In this document: positions 6,650-11,446 of the stretch, piece by piece
Position numbering within the stretch: position 1 is the first letter of the stretch
Layout of the letters: every line of letters begins with the position of its first letter
NCBI GenBank assembly: GCA_024223125.1
Contig: JAAEOP010001090.1
Coordinates: 1 to 11,800 of the forward strand
From: Chloroflexota bacterium
Lineage (GTDB): Bacteria > Chloroflexota > Anaerolineae > Promineifilales > Promineifilaceae
Length of the DNA stretch: 11,800 bases
Direction of reading: 5' to 3'
Notes under the pieces: generated by a model
What the model was told of the DNA's origin: nothing
Seen by the model: only the letters and a program-made list of their open reading frames with translations
Database searches by the model: none
Position numbers and translations under genes: made by a program

Positions 6650-6831
6650 CTAATCTGGGGCGGGCAGTTGGGCCAGAAATTGCTGCACGGCATTTTGATT
6701 ACGAGCGCCGACGAAACGATCTGCTTCACGGCCGTTTACAAAAGAAACAACGGTGGGCACACTGCGAGCATGGTATTTGTTTTGCAAAGTGGATCATTCA
6801 TAACTATTTTCCTCAACTGGATAAATGACTG
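6650..6831 (-). pseudogene. Thioredoxin 3' remnant, frameshifted and lacking the active-site half
   Basis: On the - strand the frame ending in TAG at 6650-6652 reads LQNKYHARSVPTVVSFVNGR and then EADRFVGARNQNAVQQFLAQLPAPD. This is the C-terminal half of a thioredoxin: the cis-Pro loop SVPT, the strand and turn VVSFVNGR, and the last helix. The frame is closed by TGA at 6794-6796. Shifting by one base continues with QLRKIVMNDP (6790-6831), the expected segment just before, and then meets stop codons. The CxxC active-site part is not found intact upstream. It therefore looks like a truncated gene with a frameshift, left between the YetF-like gene and aroF. An ACGGCCGT copy (6728) is inside it. 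Confidence 0.7.
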
Positions 6832-6915
6832 TTACTAATTGGCAGGGTAACGGCCGCAGCTTATAAGGAAAATAGCGAATGAGTCCTCTCTATAGCCAGC
6901 GTCTGGAAACAGATG

Positions 6916-7980
6916 TCAGACTAATTGCTTAACCCGGCCGTTCAGCGGAACTGGTTCTTTTGCTTCGGGGATGTGACGACCAACGGCCGCAGCCACCGCT
7001 TTCATCTCCCGTACCAATTTACTGAATCTTCCGGGTTTTAAGGATTGACGGCCGTCTGACCAGGCTTCATCTGGCTGAGGGTGTACTTCCAAAATAAGGC
7101 CATCGGCGCCGGCGGCGACGGCCGCTTTAGACATGGACCCCACATATTCCCATCGTCCTGTAGCGTGGCTGGGATCGGCAATAATGGGCAGATGGGACAG
7201 CTTTTTAATAATGGGGATGGCGCTGATATCAAACGTGTTTCGCGTTTCTGTTTCATTCGCCCGAATACCTCGCTCGCACAACATCACATTGTTGTTGCCA
7301 TGGCTTATGATGTATTCGGCGCCCATCAACCATTCTTCAATGGTGCCGCTGAAACTGCGCTTGAGCATGACGGGATGGCCTGATTTACCGATGGCGTTGA
7401 GCAGGGTATAGTTTTGCATATTGCGAGCGCCTACCTGCAAAATGTCGGCGTATTCACACACCAGCGGAACCAGCGCCGGGTCCATGACTTCGGTGATAAT
7501 GGGCATACCGGTGGCTTCGCGGGCTTCGGCTAGATATTTCAATCCCTCTTCGCCGAGTCCCTGGAAGGAGTAGGGTGAGCTGCGCGGTTTGTAAGCTCCG
7601 CCGCGCAAAATGTGCGCCCCGGCCTCTTTACACGCATGGGCTACCTCTAACAATTCGCTGCGTCCTTCTACCGAACATGGTCCGGCCATCACCACTACAT
7701 CATTGCCGCCAATGGTGACATTACCAACTTGGATGAGGGTGTTTTGCGGTTTGAATTCGCGGCTGGCCCCTTTGTATGGCTTGGAAATGGGGATGATTTC
7801 TTCGACGCCAATCATACGGCCGATTTGACGTTTATCTATGTAACGGCCGTCGCCGATAATGCCAATGACGCTGCGTTCTTCTCCAATAATAGTGTGCGTT
7901 TTACAATCCATCGTTTCTACTCGTTCAACAATAGCGGCTACGTGTTCTTGTGTGGCGGCTGGTTTCATAACAACAATCAT
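6916..7980 (-). CDS. aroF: 3-deoxy-7-phosphoheptulonate (DAHP) synthase, type I-beta
   Basis: 354 residues. It condenses phosphoenolpyruvate and erythrose 4-phosphate, the first step of the shikimate pathway, in the cytosol. The N-terminal 70 residues form the ferredoxin-like/ACT-like regulatory domain typical of the Thermotoga-type enzyme, which in that family gives feedback inhibition by Tyr and Phe. The barrel has AGPCSVE (99-105), [11 protein letters not shown] (131-141), QVGARNMQN (182-190), LKRSF (206-210), ADPSHATG (268-275) and [13 protein letters not shown] (298-310). Cys102, His272, Glu298 and Asp309 fall at the metal-ligand positions as I recall them for the Thermotoga enzyme. A C-terminal extension of about 15 residues is present. 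GGAAGAG lies 7 bases before ATG. It is 58 bases downstream of aroH and probably shares its attenuated transcript. No clear terminator follows. Confidence 0.96.
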   Translation of the reverse strand: MIVVMKPAATQEHVAAIVERVETMDCKTHTIIGEERSVIGIIGDGRYIDKRQIGRMIGVEEIIPISKPYKGASREFKPQNTLIQVGNVTIGGNDVVVMAGPCSVEGRSELLEVAHACKEAGAHILRGGAYKPRSSPYSFQGLGEEGLKYLAEAREATGMPIITEVMDPALVPLVCEYADILQVGARNMQNYTLLNAIGKSGHPVMLKRSFSGTIEEWLMGAEYIISHGNNNVMLCERGIRANETETRNTFDISAIPIIKKLSHLPIIADPSHATGRWEYVGSMSKAAVAAGADGLILEVHPQPDEAWSDGRQSLKPGRFSKLVREMKAVAAAVGRHIPEAKEPVPLNGRVKQLV

Positions 7981-8007
7981 TTTTTCTCTTCCTTTTTTTT
8001 GTGTGTT

Positions 8008-8040
8008 AAAGGTTCTACTTTTCCAAAAGGTGGAACCTCT
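8008..8040. repeat. Dispersed hairpin repeat, copy B, overlapping the aroH stop codon
   Basis: AAAGGTTCTACTTTT (8008-8022) faces AAAAGGTGGAACCTCT (8025-8040) as an imperfect hairpin in the 58-base gap between aroH and aroF. Read on the - strand it begins GTGTAGAGGTTCCACC, matching copy A at 4730-4763 on the + strand. The TAG inside GTGTAGAGG is the aroH stop codon, so the repeat supplies the end of that gene. In the transcript it would fold between the two coding regions. Confidence 0.55.
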
Positions 8041-8491
8041 ACACTCGTTGAACTAACTGCATAAACATTTCAATTTCTGTGGCAGGGATAGGGGGAATTT
8101 CTTCTTTGTCAGTTCGCAGGGCGATGGCGCCGTGTAAATAAACATGGATGATTTCTTGAGGGCGTTTGCTTGTATTCCAATGGAGCAAAATACGAATACA
8201 GCGGGGCAGGCCGTCGGGCACACTGATTTCATGGCCGCACAACAGGGGCACGTCATACCAACCAAATTGGCGCGCGGCCGTTGCCGGATAAGCCGCATTC
8301 AAATCCACCGTCGTTGTGAAATAGGCGCTGGCAACCATATCGGGGTCAATATTGTTGTAGCAGATGATAGTATAGAGCAATTCACGAGAGGCAAAGAGAA
8401 TGGCCTCCTTGCTATTCTCAGTCACAGTGGTAGCTCCGCGCACACCACGACACATGAGGGGGGCGTGTTGCTTATTTCCATTATTTTCCAT
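8039..8491 (-). CDS. aroH: Chorismate mutase, AroH class
   Basis: 150 residues from ATG at 8491, chosen over a GTG at 8497 because AAGGAG (plus-strand 8500-8505) is 8 bases from the ATG but only 2 from the GTG. It converts chorismate to prephenate, the branch leading to Phe and Tyr. It is the monofunctional trimeric AroH fold: [15 protein letters not shown] (17-31), [18 protein letters not shown] (58-75), [11 protein letters not shown] (81-91), [13 protein letters not shown] (95-107) and [13 protein letters not shown] (116-128). Arg18, Arg74, Cys85, Glu88, Arg100 and Tyr118 line up with the active-site residues of the Bacillus enzyme (Arg7, Arg63, Cys75, Glu78, Arg90, Tyr108). An intrinsic terminator and a Tyr/Phe-rich leader peptide lie directly upstream, and aroF follows. 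Confidence 0.95.
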   Translation of the reverse strand: MENNGNKQHAPLMCRGVRGATTVTENSKEAILFASRELLYTIICYNNIDPDMVASAYFTTTVDLNAAYPATAARQFGWYDVPLLCGHEISVPDGLPRCIRILLHWNTSKRPQEIIHVYLHGAIALRTDKEEIPPIPATEIEMFMQLVQRV

Positions 8492-8510
8492 CGTCACGTC
8501 TCCTTAAAAC

Positions 8511-8536
8511 AAAAAAGACGCAGCCTGCTGGCCGCG
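8511..8536 (-). terminator. Attenuator terminator in the aroH-aroF leader
   Basis: Read on the - strand: CGCGGCC (plus 8530-8536), loop AGCA, then GGCTGCG (8519-8525). This gives a 7-bp stem with one G-U pair, followed by UCUUUUUU (to 8511). It ends 5 bases before the aroH Shine-Dalgarno at 8500-8505, so transcription reaching it must pass it to express the operon. An upstream segment, GGCCGCAGCC (8596-8605), can pair with GGCGCGGCC (8530-8538) with a single bulged A, a plausible antiterminator that would block this stem. Confidence 0.8.
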
Positions 8537-8570
8537 CCTTGTTGAGTTCCGTCTATTGCTCCGCTTTCAG

Positions 8571-8657
8571 TTAAAGCAAACAAACCGCCTCGGCCGGCTG
8601 CGGCCTGAGTGGGCTGTTAAAATAAAAGTAAAAGCTAAAGTAACTATTTTTGTTCAT
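8571..8657 (-). CDS. Tyr/Phe-rich leader peptide of the aroH-aroF operon
   Basis: 28 residues: MNKNSYFSFYFYFNS, then PLRPQPAEAVCLL, then TAA. Residues 6-13 hold seven aromatic codons (three Tyr, four Phe) around one Ser. This is the composition of attenuation leader peptides such as those of pheA and pheST in enteric bacteria. It is followed by a terminator just before aroH, whose product leads to exactly these two amino acids. A ribosome stalled at these codons would leave the segment at 8596-8605 (codons 18-21) free to pair with the 5' arm of the terminator. The ATG has no Shine-Dalgarno and lies 7 bases after the predicted -10, so translation may be leaderless. A longer frame runs upstream of it but is not transcribed from this promoter. 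The role is inferred from composition and layout. Confidence 0.82.
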   Translation of the reverse strand: MNKNSYFSFYFYFNSPLRPQPAEAVCLL

Positions 8658-8664
8658 GGCGGGC

Positions 8665-8693
8665 ATGTTACCAGTTTGTAGGAGATGCGTCAA
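8665..8693 (-). promoter_or_regulatory. Promoter of the aroH-aroF operon
   Basis: Read on the - strand: TTGACG (plus 8688-8693), 17 bases, then TAACAT (8665-8670), with a TG one base before the -10 (extended -10). The expected start site is near 8658, at or within a base or two of the leader peptide ATG (8655-8657). Confidence 0.68.
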
Positions 8694-8731
8694 CCTTTTG
8701 CAAGAATGGCGAATAACTTCGCGGTAATGCT

Positions 8732-8784
8732 TGCAAAGTCCACCTTCGTGGACTAGAACCCAGTCGGCGAAGGCCGACTTTGCA
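8732..8784. repeat. REP-like inverted pair of hairpins (nested palindrome)
   Basis: Two small hairpins face each other: AGTCCAC-CTTC-GTGGACT (8737-8754) and AGTCGGC-GAAG-GCCGACT (8762-8779), separated by a 7-base spacer. TGCAAAGTC (8732-8740) and GACTTTGCA (8776-8784) close the whole element. The two halves are reverse complements of each other at 19 of 23 positions, and the four differences occur as two pairs that keep each hairpin perfect. This is the architecture of REP/BIME elements. No RAYT-type transposase is in the window. Confidence 0.7.
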
Positions 8785-8824
8785 GATGTGGCAGCAGATT
8801 TATCTGCCAAGAAATGGAATAAAC

Positions 8825-8858
8825 GAAAAACGGCCGTTCTCGGAAACGGCCGTCTTTC
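8825..8858 (-). terminator. Intrinsic terminator made of two ACGGCCGT copies
   Basis: ACGGCCGT at 8830-8837 and 8846-8853 form the core of a hairpin with flanking A/T pairs (one A-C mismatch) and a loop of about 6 bases. On the - strand the stem runs directly into TTTTTCGTTT, a fair T tract. It lies about 47 bases after the stop of the - strand winged-helix gene (8905) and would end its transcript before the aro promoter. Confidence 0.75.
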
Positions 8859-8904
8859 GCTCTCAAAAAATGTGGAAGAGGGGAGGAAGAGGTAGTTGTT
8901 ATTT

Positions 8905-9816
8905 TTAAGCCGGAACCAATTCTGGCTCGGCAATGGCTAATCCTTCTTTTAATTGGACTAACAGTGATTTCAAGGTGGCGATTTCATTTTCTGTTAGATT
9001 AGACAGTCCGACATGAAAATATGTTTCAGTTTGCGCCTCTGCATTTTCGCGCAATTCTTTTCCGACGGCCGTGACCTGGTAAATGCCCTCATCTTCACTA
9101 ATCCACCCTTTTTGCAAGAGATTGTTGAGGGCGTCGGCGTAGACGGCCGTGTCAAACTCCCGATTTTGTAGCCGTTCCGTTAACTCAGCCAAAGTATTGA
9201 CTTCGCCGCGCCAGATGAGGCTAAATGTCTCCCAGGTCTGGCCATTCATATCATACTGTGACCAGGCTGCCACATGGGCATCGTCACGGAAACGAGTCAG
9301 GTCAGTCAGGTATTGGTCAATACGGACAATAGAAGGGACATCTAAGCCAGGATCAGTGCCACGACTGACGGCAAGCTGCGGTTTGGCGGCCGGTTCGGCG
9401 GTGGCCATTGTTGCCAGAACGATACGATGCAGCAGTTCAGCCAGTTGCGTCATTCTTGCTTCTGACAAGGGTGTTACTTGTGCCAGGATGCTCCACACCT
9501 CATCAAAAAACTGCTGGGTAGCCGATCTGCCTTTTTCGGTTAAAGCATATTCGTAATCATCCACAGCTTCCAGAAAACCTCGTTCGGTGGCTCCTATCAG
9601 GAATGTTTGCAGCCGTTCAACATTGCCGTAAGGGGCAATCTGGTGAAAGGTTACGGCCGTTAACGGTTCCGGTTCCAGCCCAAAAGCCAAATAGCAAGCA
9701 AACCAATCTCCTCGCTCAAATCCGGCATTTTGGACTGTTGCCTGACTGACTTCCTGATAATGGGGACCTATTGCTTGAAATGCTTCTTGCATGGTAGGCC
9801 AAAGTGATTCACTCAT
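8905..9816 (-). CDS. Tandem winged-helix protein, SalK/SCO6745-like
   Basis: 303 residues. Two similar halves can be seen. Residues about 60-145 hold an HTH-type stretch, then a wing-like EYALTEKGRSATQQFFDEVW and a long helix STARTING near PLSEARMTQLAELLHRIV. Residues about 205-295 hold the matching NNLLQKGWISEDEGIYQVTA, VGKELRENAEAQTETYF and NLTENEIATLKSLLVQLKEG. Each half looks like a MarR-type winged helix with its dimer helix. Two such halves in one chain is the build of SalK/SCO6745-family proteins, known from actinobacteria and poorly characterised. AAGGAG lies 8 bases before the ATG. It is the last gene of a probable three-gene operon headed by an ArsR-type regulator. Its ligand or DNA target is unknown. 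Confidence 0.65.
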   Translation of the reverse strand: MSESLWPTMQEAFQAIGPHYQEVSQATVQNAGFERGDWFACYLAFGLEPEPLTAVTFHQIAPYGNVERLQTFLIGATERGFLEAVDDYEYALTEKGRSATQQFFDEVWSILAQVTPLSEARMTQLAELLHRIVLATMATAEPAAKPQLAVSRGTDPGLDVPSIVRIDQYLTDLTRFRDDAHVAAWSQYDMNGQTWETFSLIWRGEVNTLAELTERLQNREFDTAVYADALNNLLQKGWISEDEGIYQVTAVGKELRENAEAQTETYFHVGLSNLTENEIATLKSLLVQLKEGLAIAEPELVPA

Positions 9817-9852
9817 TTTTATTTCTCCTTTGGAATAGAGATTTGAGATTGA

Positions 9853-9881
9853 GAGATTAGGAGATTAAATCTCCCAATCTC
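9853..9881. repeat. 14-bp near-perfect palindrome between the 69-aa gene and the winged-helix gene
   Basis: GAGATTAGGAGATT (9853-9866) and AATCTCCCAATCTC (9868-9881) pair with one mismatch around a single base. The flanking bases (9838-9866) carry further GAGATT-type units, so the palindrome is made of short tandem repeats, like the one at 2560-2609. In the transcript it would fold just before the winged-helix gene and could lower its expression. No T tract follows. Confidence 0.55.
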
Positions 9882-9889
9882 ATTATTGA

Positions 9890-10099
9890 TTAGCAACCTT
9901 CTGGACGGGGTTCCGCCACTTCAAAAGTGACTTGAACACGAATATGGCGTAAACGGCCGATGAATTGGGACCCTGCATTCACTTTGGACAGCAACGTTGT
10001 ATTGTTTTTGTCTGGTTGAATGTGTTTGTGGGCGGCCGTGGCCTCTTCAATTCGTAGACGATGCAGTTCATAAATATGATGGTCGTTTTGAGGGTACAT
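9890..10099 (-). CDS. 69-residue protein of unknown function
   Basis: I do not recognise this protein. It begins MYPQNDHHIYELHRLRIEEA, with a charged helix (about 8-28), then a polar segment, then GRLRHIRVQVTFEVAEPRPEGC, which ends on Cys. There is no signal peptide or membrane segment. It is judged real because AGGAGG (plus 10105-10110) is 5 bases before the ATG and because it sits tightly in a - strand series: 43 bases after the ArsR-type gene and 73 before the winged-helix gene. It could be a small partner of either neighbour. A TCGCCC-TGT-GGGCGA hairpin precedes its ribosome binding site. Confidence 0.7.
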   Translation of the reverse strand: MYPQNDHHIYELHRLRIEEATAAHKHIQPDKNNTTLLSKVNAGSQFIGRLRHIRVQVTFEVAEPRPEGC

Positions 10100-10118
10100 G
10101 ATGACCTCCTAAAAGTAG

Positions 10119-10133
10119 TCGCCCTGTGGGCGA
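10119..10133 (-). promoter_or_regulatory. Small hairpin before the ribosome binding site of the 69-aa gene
   Basis: TCGCCC (10119-10124), TGT, GGGCGA (10128-10133) form a perfect 6-bp stem 9 bases after the ArsR-type stop codon and 8 bases before the AGGAGG. There is no adjoining T run, so it may tune messenger stability or be a weak terminator rather than end the operon. Confidence 0.4.
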
Positions 10134-10142
10134 TATTATTTG

Positions 10143-11231
10143 TTATCCCGATAAAAAGTAGGATAAAGCGTGTAAAGTGTTTTCAATCCGTTCTGTATTT
10201 AAGCTGTAACATTTGGCTCCTTCTACCCGTCGTTCAGAAATGTAGCCGGTAGCGCTTAGTTGCTTAAGATGGCGTGACCCGGCCGATTGACTCAAGCCCA
10301 ACTGCTGCTGCACATCTTGTGAACGCAATTCCCCTTCTTGCTTGAGCAGTTGCATAATTCGTAGTCGGGTATCATCGGCCAGGGCGTTGACCCGTACCAG
10401 CAGTTCCGAGCGGCTTAAATCGGGTGCATTCACCAGCGATCCTTCGGGCAGTTTGGCTCCGAATAACAGCCAGACGATGTTCGTCGTTTTGAAGCTACCG
10501 ATGTATGGTCCTAAATGGGGCGAGGGGACAAAAATGAACTGGGGTGTTTTCGGCCGATCTAGGAATTTGTCCCACCAGCCGGGCAAGTTTTTGCCGATGA
10601 CCGTATGGGCGGCTTCAGTGGGTGTCATGTCACTAAAATCTATCTGACTGAAGGCGTCTACACTGCTTTGCAGCAGCGGCCGTGACTGTGTCCATTCATC
10701 GGCTAAAACCAGTGTCCACATCTGGCGCAGGTGGCCGACGATGGCGGCCCGCATGGCCGGTGGGTCTTTCAACAGATGGTATGCCTGGGTTTCAATTTGT
10801 ACGTTTACATGGTCGGCCGAGAAGCGATCATACAGGTAGTCCAGATAGGTTCCCGGTGTTTTTAATACGTTGTCAATGTCCAGGGTAGATCCCGTTTTTT
10901 CAGGGGAGGAACAGATATTTTCGTACATATGAAACATACGCTGCCGCAGCACAAAAGGATCTTCGTGTTCCATATAGTCCAGATAAGCGGCAAAGCTAGA
11001 CCAACTGCGATGTGGTTCGAGGGCATGGTAGAAACCTTCCAGCACCAGCAGATTATTCTGTTTTTGTTCAGGTGTCAGGGAAACGGCCGTGCGTTCCACC
11101 CATTCATTTATCCCTGGCATCATGTCCATTTTATTGAGCAAGACCAGGCTGTTTAAGGCAATGTGGGCTGGTTCCAGAGCAACTCGGATAGTTCTATCAT
11201 GAACGGCGCTAACAAAATCTGTAACAGGCAT
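10143..11231 (-). CDS. ArsR-family transcriptional regulator with large N-terminal domain
   Basis: 362 residues. The last 95 form an ArsR winged helix: SELLVRVNALADDTRLRIMQ, then LLKQEGELRSQDVQQQLGLS, the recognition helix QSAGSRHLKQLSATGYISER, and a wing ending KCYSLNTERI. The first 260 residues are helical and resemble the sensor part of DUF5937-type ArsR regulators; they carry HLGPYIGSFKTTNIVWLLFG just before the HTH. No metal-binding Cys motif typical of classical ArsR/SmtB is visible, so a different ligand or a protein partner is likely. AAGGGG precedes the ATG at 9 bases. The promoter upstream has two palindromes that could be its own operators. It leads the series with the 69-aa gene and the winged-helix gene. 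Confidence 0.82.
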   Translation of the reverse strand: MPVTDFVSAVHDRTIRVALEPAHIALNSLVLLNKMDMMPGINEWVERTAVSLTPEQKQNNLLVLEGFYHALEPHRSWSSFAAYLDYMEHEDPFVLRQRMFHMYENICSSPEKTGSTLDIDNVLKTPGTYLDYLYDRFSADHVNVQIETQAYHLLKDPPAMRAAIVGHLRQMWTLVLADEWTQSRPLLQSSVDAFSQIDFSDMTPTEAAHTVIGKNLPGWWDKFLDRPKTPQFIFVPSPHLGPYIGSFKTTNIVWLLFGAKLPEGSLVNAPDLSRSELLVRVNALADDTRLRIMQLLKQEGELRSQDVQQQLGLSQSAGSRHLKQLSATGYISERRVEGAKCYSLNTERIENTLHALSYFLSG

Positions 11232-11268
11232 AATTGCAATCCCCTTATTCGCTTAACCCTTATATTTG

Positions 11269-11288
11269 CAAAACCCGGTTAATCGGGT
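11269..11288 (-). promoter_or_regulatory. Second operator-like palindrome downstream of the ArsR-gene start site
   Basis: ACCCG (11273-11277), GTTAAT, CGGGT (11284-11288) is an inverted repeat placed just after the predicted transcription start (about 11292). Its left side, CAAAACCCG (11269-11277), is the exact reverse complement of CGGGTTTTG (11315-11323) in the promoter palindrome, so the two sites share a half-site. Confidence 0.45.
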
Positions 11289-11298
11289 AGATAGGATA

Positions 11299-11327
11299 AT
11301 AATAAATACAAAAACGGGTTTTGTCAA
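11299..11327 (-). promoter_or_regulatory. Strong promoter of the ArsR gene with embedded operator
   Basis: Read on the - strand: TTGACA (plus 11322-11327), 17 bases, then TATTAT (11299-11304). A palindrome ACAAAA-ACGGG-TTTTGT (11308-11324) fills the spacer and overlaps the -35, a position where binding would block polymerase. This suggests autoregulation by the ArsR-type protein, as is usual in that family. Confidence 0.75.
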
Positions 11328-11369
11328 CCCCCAATTCTCAAATAAATTATATTTGCCTGGGATGTGCTT

Positions 11370-11389
11370 AAAAAAAGCAAAAACGTTGC
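11370..11389 (-). terminator. Weak terminator candidate after the PKD-protein gene
   Basis: On the - strand GCAA-CGTTT-TTGC (11377-11389) is a 4-bp stem followed by seven T (11370-11376), about 57 bases after the PKD gene stop. The T run is good but the stem is very short. Confidence 0.3.
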
Positions 11390-11446
11390 CCCGACAATGT
11401 CTTTGTATCTCAGAAAACTAGGTTTTTAGGACCTGGTCAGATGTTG

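Larger units (their letters stand above)
8658..8904. other. Intergenic region upstream of the aro operon
   Basis: Going from the winged-helix gene towards aroH it holds the ACGGCCGT-pair terminator (8825-8858), a short GCAGAT-TT-ATCTGC palindrome (8796-8809), the REP-like double hairpin (8732-8784), an additional TTTGCAAG/CTTGCAAA pair (8697-8704 and 8730-8737) and the operon promoter (8665-8693). The open frame that crosses this region on the - strand runs through all these elements and is not a gene except for its last 28 codons. Confidence 0.6.

Noticed and set aside
6901..6921. GTCTG/CAGAC inverted repeat at the end of aroF as a terminator
   Set aside because: The stem is 5 bp with an 11-base loop and no T tract, and it overlaps the end of the coding sequence.
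8143..8545. A 133-residue + strand frame opposite aroH
   Set aside because: aroH has all active-site residues on the other strand; this frame is a shadow and extends across the attenuator.
8511..8657. T-box riboswitch in the aroH leader
   Set aside because: The conserved T-box sequence (AGGGUGGNACCGCG) is not present; the Tyr/Phe-rich ORF gives a simpler explanation for the terminator.
8571..8933. A 120-residue - strand reading frame across the region upstream of aroH
   Set aside because: It overlaps the end of the winged-helix gene and runs through a terminator, a REP-like double hairpin and the aro promoter. Only its last 28 codons make sense, as the leader peptide.
11410..11440. AGGT/ACCT hairpin near 11420 as the PKD gene terminator
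   Set aside because: A 4-bp stem with an A/T-rich loop is too weak; the short stem with seven T at 11370-11389 is slightly better but also uncertain.
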